Assembly (NCBI GenBank): GCA_012800795.1
Contig: JAAZIQ010000079.1
Coordinates: forward strand, 18,158 to 82,157
Source of the DNA: Bacillota bacterium
GTDB lineage: Bacteria > Bacillota > Dethiobacteria > Dethiobacterales > Dethiobacteraceae
Direction of reading: 5' to 3'
Length of the DNA: 64,000 nucleotides
Numbering within the stretch: the stretch's first letter is position 1; each line of letters begins with the position of its first letter. This document shows positions 48,785 through 57,496 of this stretch, piece by piece. A program made the position numbers and the translations under genes. The notes beneath the pieces were generated by a model. The model worked only from the letters and a program-made list of their open reading frames with translations. It had not been told where the DNA came from and searched no databases.

Positions 48785-49723
48785 ATGCAAACTGTCCATG
48801 GTATAGAAACTTTTTCATCTCTTTCACAGGAGCCGATAATACTGGCTTTGGGTAATTTTGACGGTGTGCACCTTGGACATCAGAAGATTATTACGACTAC
48901 TGTTAATTTGGCCAGAAAGCAGCAAAGAAAGAGCGCCGTTTTGATTTTTTTGCCACACCCATTGGCCGTTCTTTGCCCAGAAAGCTCGCCAAATTTATTG
49001 ATTACCGTAGAAGACCGCATTCGCATGTTAAATGAAGCCGGTATAGACTATGTTATTTTACATCCTTTTACAAAAGATTTTGCGCTTATAACTCCGGAAT
49101 ATTTTGTACGCCGGATTTTAGTGGAGCAGCTGCAAGTGGCCGGTGTGGTGGTCGGTTATAATTATTCATTTGGGCATCGTGGTTGTGGTAATTCCACTGA
49201 TCTGCAACGCTATGGTCAAGAATACGGCTTTCTTGTCAAAGTGGTGCCACCTGTTACTGTGGATGGTGAATCTGTTGGCAGTTCTTTCATTCGGAAGCTG
49301 TTGGCTGCAGGGAAAGTGGAAAAAGCAAATAAAATGTTAGGGTATACATTTTTTTTACGCGGAAAGGTTATTCATGGCGACGGACGTGGACACAAGCTAG
49401 GATTTCCCACTGCAAATCTTAAACTAGCACCGGAAATAATGTGTCCAGCCAGCGGCGTTTATTTAACACAAGCTATAATATCCGGTCAAAACTACTGGTC
49501 ACTGACTAATATTGGCAGAAGACCGACTTTCCATAAAAGTGAAATATCAATTGAAGTGCATTTGTTGGATACAAAAAAAAATCTTTATGCTGAGGAATTA
49601 GTTGTCCGTTTTTTACACAGAATGAGAGAAGAAAAGTCTTTTGCCGATGCAGCATTTTTAATAGCACAGATCAATGAAGACATTCAGGCGGCAAAAAATA
49701 TTATTAGCCGCAAATACACTTAA
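48785..49723 (+). CDS. ribF: bifunctional riboflavin kinase / FAD synthetase
   Basis: Converts riboflavin to FMN and FAD. 312 residues. N-terminal FMN adenylyltransferase with LGNFDGVHLGHQ; C-terminal flavokinase with GDGRGHKLGFPTAN and NIGRRPTF. A GTG at 48776 is in frame, but it falls inside the GGGTGA ribosome site; the ATG at 48785 is used. No FMN riboswitch upstream. Confidence 0.96.
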   Translation: MQTVHGIETFSSLSQEPIILALGNFDGVHLGHQKIITTTVNLARKQQRKSAVLIFLPHPLAVLCPESSPNLLITVEDRIRMLNEAGIDYVILHPFTKDFALITPEYFVRRILVEQLQVAGVVVGYNYSFGHRGCGNSTDLQRYGQEYGFLVKVVPPVTVDGESVGSSFIRKLLAAGKVEKANKMLGYTFFLRGKVIHGDGRGHKLGFPTANLKLAPEIMCPASGVYLTQAIISGQNYWSLTNIGRRPTFHKSEISIEVHLLDTKKNLYAEELVVRFLHRMREEKSFADAAFLIAQINEDIQAAKNIISRKYT

Positions 49724-49739
49724 TTTGGCAGTGCTTTTC

Positions 49740-49768
49740 TTGCTATTATACCGGTGTTATGGTAAAAT
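49740..49768 (+). promoter_or_regulatory. predicted sigma-A promoter for rpsO(-pnp)
   Basis: TTGCTA at 49740-49745, 17 bases, TAAAAT at 49763-49768 with extended TGG. It gives a leader of about 80 bases. Confidence 0.65.
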
Positions 49769-49788
49769 TAGTCCGTTAACCTTTTGCT

Positions 49789-49817
49789 CAGGTAATCGAG
49801 GCTCCGACGTTTACCTT
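49789..49817 (+). promoter_or_regulatory. hairpin in the rpsO leader
   Basis: AGGTAA (49790-49795) pairs with TTACCT (49811-49816), with TCG/CGA inside. S15 commonly represses its own mRNA through a leader structure; that this hairpin does so is inference. Confidence 0.35.
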
Positions 49818-49857
49818 GGCATAAGGAGATAAGAGACAAAAAAAGGAGGTGTACCGC

Positions 49858-50127
49858 ATGGGTCTGGATTCAACCCGCAAACAGAGCTTAATAAATGAAT
49901 TTCGCCTGCATGAAAACGATACAGGTTCCCCCGAAGTTCAAATAGCTCTGTTAACAGAACGTATAAATTATTTAACAGAACACTTAAAGGTTCACAAGAA
50001 GGATCATCATTCAAGACGCGGTCTTTTTAAAATGGTTGGTAAACGTCGCGGTTTACTTAACTATTTAAAGAAGATTGATGCAGACCGTTACCGTGCTATT
50101 TTGACAAAGCTTTCACTGCGCAGATAG
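49858..50127 (+). CDS. rpsO: 30S ribosomal protein S15
   Basis: 89 residues, exactly the family length, from the ATG at 49858 ([15 protein letters not shown]). Motifs [30 protein letters not shown] and LVGKRR-like [16 protein letters not shown] at 49849 is in frame, but it abuts the GGAGG. Precedes pnp, with a structured intergenic RNA between. Confidence 0.98.
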   Translation: MGLDSTRKQSLINEFRLHENDTGSPEVQIALLTERINYLTEHLKVHKKDHHSRRGLFKMVGKRRGLLNYLKKIDADRYRAILTKLSLRR

Positions 50128-50156
50128 TTAAAAAAGCTTGGTGAATGATTCCTTAT

Positions 50157-50251
50157 TTTGGGGCTAAGCCATGGCGAATCTACGATCCGACACCCCGCAA
50201 GAGTATGGTGTTTCCTTCAACACCCTTGCATAAAATCGTAGTAGCCCTAAA
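50157..50251 (+). ncRNA. candidate structured cis-RNA between rpsO and pnp
   Basis: Four nested helices. TTTGGGGCTA (50157-50166) pairs with TAGCCCTAAA (50242-50251), 10 bp with one G-T. CTACGAT (50180-50186) pairs with ATCGTAG (50235-50241), GCAAG (50197-50201) with CTTGC (50225-50229), and GGTGTT (50207-50212) with AACACC (50219-50224). The 3' strand is almost continuous, while the 5' strand carries bulges of 13, 10 and 5 bases. No known riboswitch or ribozyme consensus recognised. A terminator follows 18 bases later. Confidence 0.6.
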
Positions 50252-50269
50252 TGCAATATAGGTCTATGC

Positions 50270-50297
50270 AAAAGTGGGGGAAACCCCACTTTTCTTA
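50270..50297 (+). terminator. terminator/attenuator hairpin before pnp
   Basis: AAAAGTGGGG / CCCCACTTTT with a GAAA loop (50270-50293), then CTTATC. GTGGGG (50274-50279) could alternatively pair with CCCCGC (50193-50198) of the upstream structured RNA, with one G-T pair. Confidence 0.65.
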
Positions 50298-50391
50298 TCG
50301 GATAGGACTTTATTTCATGCTTGAATTGCTTATTCTATCCGGAAAAAATGCAAAGAGTTTCTTCAATGAAAAAAAAGAGGGGAGGTATAAA

Positions 50392-52566
50392 ATGAAGACC
50401 TATAAAATACAGTTGGCCGGCAGAGAGTTTAGTTTTGAAACCGGCCGCGTAGCCAAACAAGCCAGCGGTGCAGTTCTGGTGCGCTATGGCGATACGGTAC
50501 TGCTCTGTACCGCAACAGCTTCAGCAGAACCACGTGAGGGAATTGACTTTTTCCCTTTGACAGTAGATTATGAAGAAAGGCTATATGCCGTTGGCAAAAT
50601 CCCGGGAGGATTTATTAAAAGAGAGGGTAGGCCGACAGAAAAAGCAATTTTGGCTGCCCGTTTAACGGACAGGCCCTGCCGTCCGCTGTTTCCGAAAAAT
50701 TTTCGCAATGCCGTACATATTGTTAGCACAGTTTTATCAGTAGACCAAGATTGTCCGCCTGATGCACTCTCTATTTGTGGTGCATCCGCTGCTTTGTCCA
50801 TTTCCCATATTCCTTTTGAAGGTCCCATCGGAGCAGTGGTTGTGGGCTGGATAGATGGTAAACCTGTTATTAATCCGACACAGAAAGAGGCGGAGGTTTC
50901 ACGGCTCCATCTTGTTGTAGCCAGTACTAAAGATGCCATTATGATGGTTGAAGCCGGCGCCCATGAACTAACTGAAGCAGAAATCCTGGAAGCAATAATG
51001 GCGGGGCACGAGGCAAATCAGGAAATTATTGCTCTGCAGGAAAAGATGGTGGTTGAAGTTGGCGTACCCAAGATGGAAGTGCCGGATTTTTCACCTGATC
51101 CCGAAATCGAGGCTGCTGTCAGGGAGTTTTGTGGCGATAGAGTTAAGGCTGCAGTACGGACTATTGAAAAAAAAGAACGGGAAGCAGCAATTGATGCACT
51201 AAGGGAAGAAACAATTGCTCATTTTGCCGAAATTTATCCGGAAAATGAACAGGATGTCCATGTGGTTTATGATGATTTGGTTAAAGAAACCATGCGCAGT
51301 ATGATTCTTAATGAAAACTTAAGGCCTGACGGGCGAAAAAGTGATGAGATTCGTCCCATTTCAGTAGAAGTAGGTATTTTGCCGCGTACCCATGGTTCCG
51401 GCTTATTTACCCGCGGCCAAACACAGGTACTTAATGTTTGTACATTGGGTGCTCCGGGAGACGTTCAGCGTCTTGACGATTTAGGTCTGGAAGAATCAAA
51501 ACGTTATATGCACCATTATAATTTCCCCCCTTACAGCGTTGGGGAAGCAGGTTTTATGCGCGGTGCCAGCAGACGTGATATCGGCCACGGAGCCCTGGCA
51601 GAAAGAGCATTACTTCCTGTTCTACCTTCAGAGGAAGAATTTCCTTATACCATACGTCTAGTTTCAGAAGTTTTGGAATCAAACGGCTCCACTTCCATGG
51701 GCGCTGTTTGTAGCTCAACACTTTCTCTGATGGATGCCGGAGTCCCTATCAAGAAACCAGTTTCAGGAATTGCCATGGGACTAATTATGGGAGAAGATAA
51801 ATATGTCATTTTGACTGATATTCAGGGAATGGAAGACTTTTTAGGCGATATGGACTTTAAAGTGGCGGGAACAAAAGACGGAATTACAGCTTTACAGATG
51901 GACATAAAAGTAAAAGGATTATCCCGCGATATTTTGGAACGTGCTTTGATGCAAGCCAAAAAGGCATATATGTCTATAATGGAAAAAATGCTGGCTGTGA
52001 TTCCGGGACCACGTCCTGAATTATCACCCTATGCACCACGCATTCTGACGATGCAAATTGACCCAGACAAAATCAGAGACGTAATTGGTCCGGGTGGCAA
52101 AATGATAAATAAAATAGTGTCGGAAACAGAAACAGAAATTGAAATTGAACCTGACGGAACTATCTATATTGCCGCTGTAGATCCAGCTAGCGGGGAAAAA
52201 GCAAAACAAATGATCGAAACACTAACTAAGGATGTGGAAGTAGGAGAAATCTACCTTGGTAAAGTTACAAGGGTGGAAAAATACGGAGCCTTTGCTGAAA
52301 TTCTGCCTGGCAAAGAAGGTTTAATTCACATTTCACGCTTAGGGCATGGACGAGTGGAAAAAACTGAAGATGTGGTTAGTTTGGGGGATGAAATACCGGT
52401 TAAAGTTATCGGTATTGATGAAAGGGGCAGAATTGATCTTTCCCATCGGGCTGCCATTCCCAATGCCCAAGGGGAGTATTATGACGAATTTGCTCTGCCT
52501 AAACGTAATGATAAGAAAGACCGACGGTCAGGCAATGACAAAAACCGGCGGTCACGGAGAACATAA
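50392..52566 (+). CDS. pnp: polyribonucleotide nucleotidyltransferase (PNPase)
   Basis: 3'-5' phosphorolytic exoribonuclease. 724 residues from the ATG at 50392 behind GAGGGGAGG; the open frame upstream to 50251 runs through the terminator and is not coding. Two RNase PH domains (about 1-225 and 315-550), with phosphate-site SNGSTSMG and GAPGDV between, then a KH domain ([15 protein letters not shown]) and an S1 domain ([15 protein letters not shown]). Basic Lys/Arg tail. Its stop codon lies inside the terminator stem. Confidence 0.97.
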   Translation: MKTYKIQLAGREFSFETGRVAKQASGAVLVRYGDTVLLCTATASAEPREGIDFFPLTVDYEERLYAVGKIPGGFIKREGRPTEKAILAARLTDRPCRPLFPKNFRNAVHIVSTVLSVDQDCPPDALSICGASAALSISHIPFEGPIGAVVVGWIDGKPVINPTQKEAEVSRLHLVVASTKDAIMMVEAGAHELTEAEILEAIMAGHEANQEIIALQEKMVVEVGVPKMEVPDFSPDPEIEAAVREFCGDRVKAAVRTIEKKEREAAIDALREETIAHFAEIYPENEQDVHVVYDDLVKETMRSMILNENLRPDGRKSDEIRPISVEVGILPRTHGSGLFTRGQTQVLNVCTLGAPGDVQRLDDLGLEESKRYMHHYNFPPYSVGEAGFMRGASRRDIGHGALAERALLPVLPSEEEFPYTIRLVSEVLESNGSTSMGAVCSSTLSLMDAGVPIKKPVSGIAMGLIMGEDKYVILTDIQGMEDFLGDMDFKVAGTKDGITALQMDIKVKGLSRDILERALMQAKKAYMSIMEKMLAVIPGPRPELSPYAPRILTMQIDPDKIRDVIGPGGKMINKIVSETETEIEIEPDGTIYIAAVDPASGEKAKQMIETLTKDVEVGEIYLGKVTRVEKYGAFAEILPGKEGLIHISRLGHGRVEKTEDVVSLGDEIPVKVIGIDERGRIDLSHRAAIPNAQGEYYDEFALPKRNDKKDRRSGNDKNRRSRRT

Positions 52567-52594
52567 ACCTTGTTTATGTTCTTTTTATTTTTAT
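52559..52594 (+). terminator. intrinsic terminator overlapping the pnp stop
   Basis: GAACATAAAC / GTTTATGTTC (52559-52568, 52572-52581), CTT loop, then T-rich tract. It contains the pnp stop codon, and its tail reaches the 3' end of the convergent gene. Confidence 0.85.
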
Positions 52595-52899
52595 TCGTTT
52601 AAAACAATGAATGAACTTAAAGCCAGATAATGATCTTGATTTTGGACTTCAATATAATAACTACCGCTCTCATCCTTATTCCTTAAGTGATAGAGTGCAA
52701 TTGCTTTGCCGTTATCATCCGTTTGGAGAGAAGCGGCAAATATTTTTTTGCCATCAGGAGTGAAAATTGATAATTTCAGTTTTTCTTGCGCAAGAGCTTT
52801 TTCTCCTTTCTTAGCAGTTACGGTTATTGCTACATTATCTCCTGGCAGATACTGAGTGCGGTCTGTCTGAATACAAAGTATAACATCCTGCATTGACAA
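52591..52899 (-). CDS. hypothetical small beta-rich (Ig/macroglobulin-like) protein
   Basis: 102 residues with no signal peptide or membrane helix. The pattern TDRTQYLPGDNVAITVTA, SIFTPDGKKI, TDDNGKAIALYHL and GSYYIEVQ is that of a single bacterial Ig-like or MG2-type macroglobulin beta-sandwich, normally found in secreted multidomain proteins. TTG start 9 bases after GGAG; an ATG lies two codons later. It is alone on its strand and convergent with pnp. Function unknown. Confidence 0.6.
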   Translation of the reverse strand: MSMQDVILCIQTDRTQYLPGDNVAITVTAKKGEKALAQEKLKLSIFTPDGKKIFAASLQTDDNGKAIALYHLRNKDESGSYYIEVQNQDHYLALSSFIVLNE

Positions 52900-53044
52900 A
52901 AGGCTACACTCCTTTGTCGGTAATTTGGCAGACTATTTTATATATATGTTTTAAACTTAATTTTGGCTCTATAAACCGTCACACAAATTTTTGTTAGCAA
53001 TATTATAATTATGAAAATATATGAGATGAAAGGGGTTTTCTCTT

Positions 53045-54049
53045 GTGCAAAACCGATTGCTTGTAAGTCTATTAGTATTGTTATTGATGGCTGCTGTTGC
53101 TCTAAGCGGCTGTGGGAAAGAGGAAAAATTGACTAAAGTCAGACTCAATGAAGTAACGCGTTCAGTGTTTTACTCACCTTTATATGTGGCCATCAGCCTA
53201 GGTTATTTTGAAGAAGAGGGTCTTGAATTAGAAATTACAACCGGGCAGGGAGCCGATAAGGTTATGACGGCACTACTGGCCGGGGAAGCTGATGTAGGCT
53301 TTATGGGACCTGAAGCATCAATTTATGTTTATAACCAAGGGCAGGATGATTATGCAGTAAATTTTGCCCAACTAACCCAACGTGATGGTTCATTTTTAGT
53401 TGCACGTGAGCCCAATCCGGATTTCAGCTGGGAGGATGTGCGGGGTAAAAGTATTATTGGAGGTCGCAAAGGCGGCGTGCCTTTGATGACGCTGGAGTAT
53501 GTACTTAAAAAGAATGGTTTAATTCCCGGTAAAGATGTGGAAGTACTGACTCATATTCAGTTTGCACTAATGGGAGGCGCCTTTACAGGTGGTGAGGGAG
53601 ATTATGTGACGCTTTTTGAACCTGTGGCCACCACTTTAGAGCTGGAAAGTGCCGGTTACGTTGTCGCTTCCATAGGTGAAGAAAGTGGTGAAATTCCTTA
53701 TACAGTATTTTGCGCCCGGAAGAGCTTTATCGAAGAAAATAAAGAAATAATACAAAAATTTACCAATGCCATTTATCGTGGGCAGGTTTGGGTACAAAAC
53801 AGCACTCCGGCAGAAATCGCCGAGGTAATAGCATCCTTTTTCCCCGATGCAAATTTGGAGGTTTTAACGAAGGTCGCTGAGCGTTATAAGAATATTGATG
53901 CGTGGGCAGCAACTCCTGTTTTTACAGAAGAAGCATTCAATCGGCTACAGGATGTAATGGAGATGGCGGGGGAGTTGGATAAAAGAGCTCCGTATTCAGA
54001 ATTAGTTACTAATGAATTTGCCGAAAAGGCAATAGAAACTATTCGGTAA
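53045..54049 (+). CDS. ABC transporter substrate-binding lipoprotein (SsuA/NMT1 type)
   Basis: 334 residues. Lipoprotein signal with lipobox LSGC (Cys22). SVFYSPLYVAISLGYFEEEGL is the classic opening of the NMT1/SsuA/ThiY periplasmic-binding family, followed by GQGADKVMTALLAGEADVGF. Homologues bind sulfonates, nitrate, taurine, riboflavin or thiamine precursors; no metabolic neighbour or riboswitch identifies the substrate here. GTG start behind AAAGGGG. First of a three-gene importer. Confidence 0.9.
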   Translation: MQNRLLVSLLVLLLMAAVALSGCGKEEKLTKVRLNEVTRSVFYSPLYVAISLGYFEEEGLELEITTGQGADKVMTALLAGEADVGFMGPEASIYVYNQGQDDYAVNFAQLTQRDGSFLVAREPNPDFSWEDVRGKSIIGGRKGGVPLMTLEYVLKKNGLIPGKDVEVLTHIQFALMGGAFTGGEGDYVTLFEPVATTLELESAGYVVASIGEESGEIPYTVFCARKSFIEENKEIIQKFTNAIYRGQVWVQNSTPAEIAEVIASFFPDANLEVLTKVAERYKNIDAWAATPVFTEEAFNRLQDVMEMAGELDKRAPYSELVTNEFAEKAIETIR

Positions 54050-54072
54050 ATCAAATAGAGAGGAGAGAACTA

Positions 54073-54849
54073 ATGAGGGCAGGACCACTTGTCAGGATTG
54101 AAAATGTTTCCAAGACATACCATAGTCCCGAGGGAGAAATCTCTGCCCTTCAGGATATCTCTCTAAATATTGCAGAAGGTGAATTTGTCAGTATTGTCGG
54201 CCCCAGTGGCTGTGGGAAGTCTACACTGTTAAACATAATTGCTGGTTTGACTGAGCCTTCTGCAGGTGCTGTTTATATAAAAGGACAAAAAGTTACCGGG
54301 CCTACATCTTTGGTAGGCTATATGCCGCAAAGCGACCAACTATTTGAATGGCGAACAATTTGGAGAAATGTCTTGTTAGGGTTGGAAGTACTAAATAAGG
54401 TTAATAGCGAAACAAAAATGCAAGCGGAAAAAATGCTGCGCACATATGGGCTGTACGAATTTAGGAAAGCCTATCCCAGCCAGCTGTCAGGCGGCATGAG
54501 GCAGAGGGCGGCATTAATACGCACACTTGCCATTAATCCTGAAATATTACTTTTAGATGAGGCTTTTTCCGCCTTGGATTATCAGACACGTTTGGTGGTA
54601 GCTGATGAAGTAAAACAAATTATAACCAGAGAAAATAAAACAGCGATTTTAGTGACGCACGATATTTCTGAGGCTATCAGTATGGCAGATCGGGTGGTTG
54701 TTTTAACAAAACGGCCGGGTAAAATAAAAAATATTCACAAAATCATATTGACTTGTGAATCTCACACACCCATAGGATGCCGTGAAGCAGTGGAATTTAG
54801 GGATTACTTTAATCGCATCTGGAAGGAGCTGGATGTGCATGCCGAATAA
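54073..54849 (+). CDS. ABC transporter ATPase (SsuB/TauB type)
   Basis: 258 residues. Walker A GPSGCGKST, Q-loop YMPQSDQLFEWRTI, signature LSGGMRQRAALIRTL, Walker B ILLLDEAFSALD and the switch His in VTHD. The short Q-loop plus ALDYQTR is typical of the nitrate/sulfonate/taurine importers. It overlaps the permease start by 11 bases. Confidence 0.94.
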   Translation: MRAGPLVRIENVSKTYHSPEGEISALQDISLNIAEGEFVSIVGPSGCGKSTLLNIIAGLTEPSAGAVYIKGQKVTGPTSLVGYMPQSDQLFEWRTIWRNVLLGLEVLNKVNSETKMQAEKMLRTYGLYEFRKAYPSQLSGGMRQRAALIRTLAINPEILLLDEAFSALDYQTRLVVADEVKQIITRENKTAILVTHDISEAISMADRVVVLTKRPGKIKNIHKIILTCESHTPIGCREAVEFRDYFNRIWKELDVHAE

Positions 54850-55645
54850 ATCACCAATTTCCCAGGAACATCTGGCATACCTTCGCAGTAAAAAAGTATA
54901 CAAAAAACGTGTTATCGCAGCTCAGATTTTACTATTGGTAGGGTTTATTGCCTTCTGGGAGCTGGCAGCTGTATTGCGCTGGATAGATCCCTTTATAACC
55001 AGTCAACCAACAGGCATCGTCCGCACTCTTATTGCGCTGCATCGAGAAGGAAGCCTTTATCGTCACATCGGGGTTACTGTGCTGGAAACTGTGGCCGGCT
55101 TTACTTTGGGAACACTCATGGGAACCGTTATTGCCATTGTCTTATGGTGGTCTGATTTTTTAGCGGAAGTATTAGATCCCTATCTTGTTGTCTTAAACAG
55201 CTTACCCAAAGTAGCATTGGGGCCGATATTAATTGTTTGGTTAGGCCAAGGCATGCGTGCCATTGTCGCCATGGCTCTGTTTGTATCACTAATAGTTACT
55301 ATTTTGAGTGTATATACAGGCTTTGCCCAGGTAGACGAAAATAAAATAAAATTATTAAAGTCTTTTGGCGCTACCAAATGGCAAATATTGCAAAAGGTGA
55401 TTTTGCCCGCTAGTGTGCCTACCATCATAGCTGCCCTTAAAATAAATGTCGGTTTATCTTGGGTTGGAGCTATTGTAGGAGAATTCCTGGTTTCCCGTGC
55501 CGGCTTAGGCTATTTGATTGTTTATGGCGGTCAGGTGTTTAGACTTGATTTAGTAATGACCAGCGTTATTATCCTCTGTATTGCAGCGGCGCTGATGTAT
55601 CAACTCGTGGTTATCTTTGAAAAAAAAGTTTTAAAATGGCAGTAA
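54839..55645 (+). CDS. ABC transporter permease (SsuC/TauC type)
   Basis: About 268 residues, six helices. Coupling loop LLKSFGATKWQILQKVILPASVPTII. FWELAAVLRWIDPFITSQP near the N-terminus is typical of this family. Two close in-frame ATGs (54833 and 54839); the second has the better distance from AAGGAG. Last gene of the importer operon; terminator follows. Confidence 0.92.
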   Translation: MPNKSPISQEHLAYLRSKKVYKKRVIAAQILLLVGFIAFWELAAVLRWIDPFITSQPTGIVRTLIALHREGSLYRHIGVTVLETVAGFTLGTLMGTVIAIVLWWSDFLAEVLDPYLVVLNSLPKVALGPILIVWLGQGMRAIVAMALFVSLIVTILSVYTGFAQVDENKIKLLKSFGATKWQILQKVILPASVPTIIAALKINVGLSWVGAIVGEFLVSRAGLGYLIVYGGQVFRLDLVMTSVIILCIAAALMYQLVVIFEKKVLKWQ

Positions 55646-55655
55646 CTTTTCTATG

Positions 55656-55688
55656 AGCCCGGGCTAATGTCCGGGCTTTGTCATTTTT
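55656..55688 (+). terminator. intrinsic terminator after the SsuABC-type operon
   Basis: AGCCCGG / CCGGGCT (55656-55662, 55671-55677), 8-base loop, then TTGTCATTTTT. Confidence 0.75.
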
Positions 55689-55709
55689 ATCAGCACAAAA
55701 GCATACCTT
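55681..55709 (+). promoter_or_regulatory. possible sporulation sigma-E promoter for the deacetylase/VanW cluster
   Basis: TCATTTT at 55681-55687 (6 of 7 to KMATATT), 14-base spacer, CATACCTT at 55702-55709 (7 of 8 to CATACANT). Consensus and spacing are from Bacillus sigma-E; activity is inference. Confidence 0.4.
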
Positions 55710-55744
55710 TTAAAAGCAAAAGATGTTTGAGATGAGGTGGCCAC

Positions 55745-56473
55745 TTGAATAGGGAAAGCCGAATCCAAAAACGCAGAAAAAGTTTACTTTTAGCTTTTGC
55801 TTTTATTTTAACAGTGCTGTCCTATTTTTTGCATCGACAAATAACCAGGGGTGTTTTTACCCCTTTAATTAAAGGTGTGTATTATCATGTTGAAACAGAG
55901 GAAAAGGCTGTAGCTCTTACTTTTGAAGTTGTGTGGGAGCCTGGTTATACAAGTGAGATATTAGATATTTTAGACCGTCACGGGATTAGCTGTACATTTT
56001 TTTTGACTGGTGAATGGATACGAAAAAACCCAAATTTAGCCCGTGAAATAGCAGTGCGTGGTCATGAGATCGGTCAGCATAGTTACTCTCATAAAAACCT
56101 AACAGAAATGGATGATGAAGAACTGGCAGAAGATTTTAAAAAAATGTCAGAATCTTTACAGGAAGAACTTAATTTGCAGACTAATTTATTTCGACCTCCT
56201 TATGGAGAATTAGACCAAAGAGTATTTAAATATGCACAAGAACATGGCTACGTTACTGTAGTTTGGAGTATTAATCCTCACGATTGGCAAAACCCAGGAA
56301 AAGATGAGATTATCAACCGTATTTTTAAGCAGCTGCACAACGGGGCCATTATTCTTCTCCATACTAACTCAGAGGAAACGGTGGAAGCACTGCCAATTAT
56401 TTTGCAAAGACTGCACTTTCAGGGATATAAAGTTTTAACATTTTCAGAACTGGTACAGTGCAGTACAAAGTAG
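55745..56473 (+). CDS. spore-type polysaccharide deacetylase (YlxY-like)
   Basis: 242 residues: one N-terminal membrane helix (about 12-30), then a NodB domain. Motif 1 reads LTFEVVWE instead of TFDD, so the base Asp is Glu. The remaining motifs are intact: HSYSH (metal), FRPPYGEL, SINPHDW and LLHTN. Its position, just after pnp apart from an importer, matches Bacillus ylxY, and a sigma-E-like promoter lies upstream. Probably acts on spore or vegetative peptidoglycan. TTG start 5 bases after GAGGTGG. Confidence 0.87.
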   Translation: MNRESRIQKRRKSLLLAFAFILTVLSYFLHRQITRGVFTPLIKGVYYHVETEEKAVALTFEVVWEPGYTSEILDILDRHGISCTFFLTGEWIRKNPNLAREIAVRGHEIGQHSYSHKNLTEMDDEELAEDFKKMSESLQEELNLQTNLFRPPYGELDQRVFKYAQEHGYVTVVWSINPHDWQNPGKDEIINRIFKQLHNGAIILLHTNSEETVEALPIILQRLHFQGYKVLTFSELVQCSTK

Positions 56474-56483
56474 AGGTGAGAAA

Positions 56484-57491
56484 GTGCGCACTCGTCGTTC
56501 CTTTAGTTTGAAAAGTACTGTGTTATTAATATGGCTGCTGATCTTGCTTGTGTTGCTTACGGCGCTAAATAGGTTTATACCTTACTGGAAAGGGCGCCGT
56601 GAATGTGTACGCGATGGAGTTATTTTTGCTGACAAAGATGTAGGCGGCTTATCACCCGCAGAAGTTCGCGCAGTAATTGAGCAGGTTGCCAGTATCCGGC
56701 AAATAGCGCCGGTTAATACTACCCTTGATACTGTTAACAACGGTGTAATTCCCGGCCTTAACGGCTTGACCATTGATGTAGAAAAAACTTTAGAGCAAAT
56801 TATGGAGGCCCAAAAAGGTGAAAAAATTTCCCCTGTTTACCGGCAGGTGGAACCGGAAATAACATTAGATGCTTATCCTGAACTTCCTATATACCGGGGT
56901 AATCCACTGAAAAAGCAGGTTGCTTTCTTAATTAATGTTGCTTGGGGTAATGAGTATTTGGAAGACTTGCTGGCTGTTTTAAAAGAAAACAAGGCGGAAG
57001 CAACTTTTTTTCTGGTAGGGCGCTGGGTTAGAGATAACACTGCAGAAGCACGCCTAATTGCAGAAAGTGGTTTTGAAATTGCAAACCATGGATATTCCGA
57101 TGCTTTAAGCATGCAGGAGGCAAGTTTGGAAACTGCTAGAGAAGATATTAGGCGAGCTGCCGACATCATAGAAGAAATATGCGGCAAGCGGCCGATCTAT
57201 TTTAGTCCACATCGCGGCGAATTATCTCCAGCGGTACTTAAAGCAGCTGCCTTAGAAAACAATCATACCGTTATGTGGACTGTAGATACGGTTGATTGGA
57301 TGCTGCCCGGTGTGGAGGTAATGGTGGAAAAAATTTTAACTCAAGCTGAAGGGGGAAGCCTGATCTTAATGCATCCCACTGAACAGACTGCTGATTTTTT
57401 GCGCCAGGTAATACCGGGGATAAGGGCAAAAGGTTTAGAGCCTGTGTCTTTAAGTACTTTGCTTAGTCCCATGCGGAGTTTAGGGGAGTGA
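56484..57491 (+). CDS. degenerate polysaccharide-deacetylase-fold protein with VanW-type N-terminal domain
   Basis: 335 residues. Membrane helix (about 12-30), then a domain (about 40-135) clearly similar to the N-terminal half of the following VanW protein (VGGLSPAEVR, EAQKGEKISPVYRQVEPEIT), then a NodB fold. Catalytic motifs are broken: motif 1 is FLINVAWG (Asp lost), motif 2 NHGYSD (second His is Asp), motif 3 SPHRGEL for RPPYGEL; VDTVDW and LILMHP remain. Likely a non-catalytic binding protein (inference). GTG start behind GAGGTGAG; it overlaps the next gene's frame start. Confidence 0.8.
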   Translation: MRTRRSFSLKSTVLLIWLLILLVLLTALNRFIPYWKGRRECVRDGVIFADKDVGGLSPAEVRAVIEQVASIRQIAPVNTTLDTVNNGVIPGLNGLTIDVEKTLEQIMEAQKGEKISPVYRQVEPEITLDAYPELPIYRGNPLKKQVAFLINVAWGNEYLEDLLAVLKENKAEATFFLVGRWVRDNTAEARLIAESGFEIANHGYSDALSMQEASLETAREDIRRAADIIEEICGKRPIYFSPHRGELSPAVLKAAALENNHTVMWTVDTVDWMLPGVEVMVEKILTQAEGGSLILMHPTEQTADFLRQVIPGIRAKGLEPVSLSTLLSPMRSLGE

Positions 57492-57496
57492 GGCGC

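Noticed and set aside
50251..50391. N-terminal extension of PNPase
   Set aside because: The open frame crosses the terminator hairpin and lacks a ribosome site; the ATG at 50392 matches the family start.
52991..53026. Sigma-E-like -35 (CAATATT) upstream of the SsuABC-type operon
   Set aside because: No matching -10 at 14 bases; the nearby TATAAT also has no -35.
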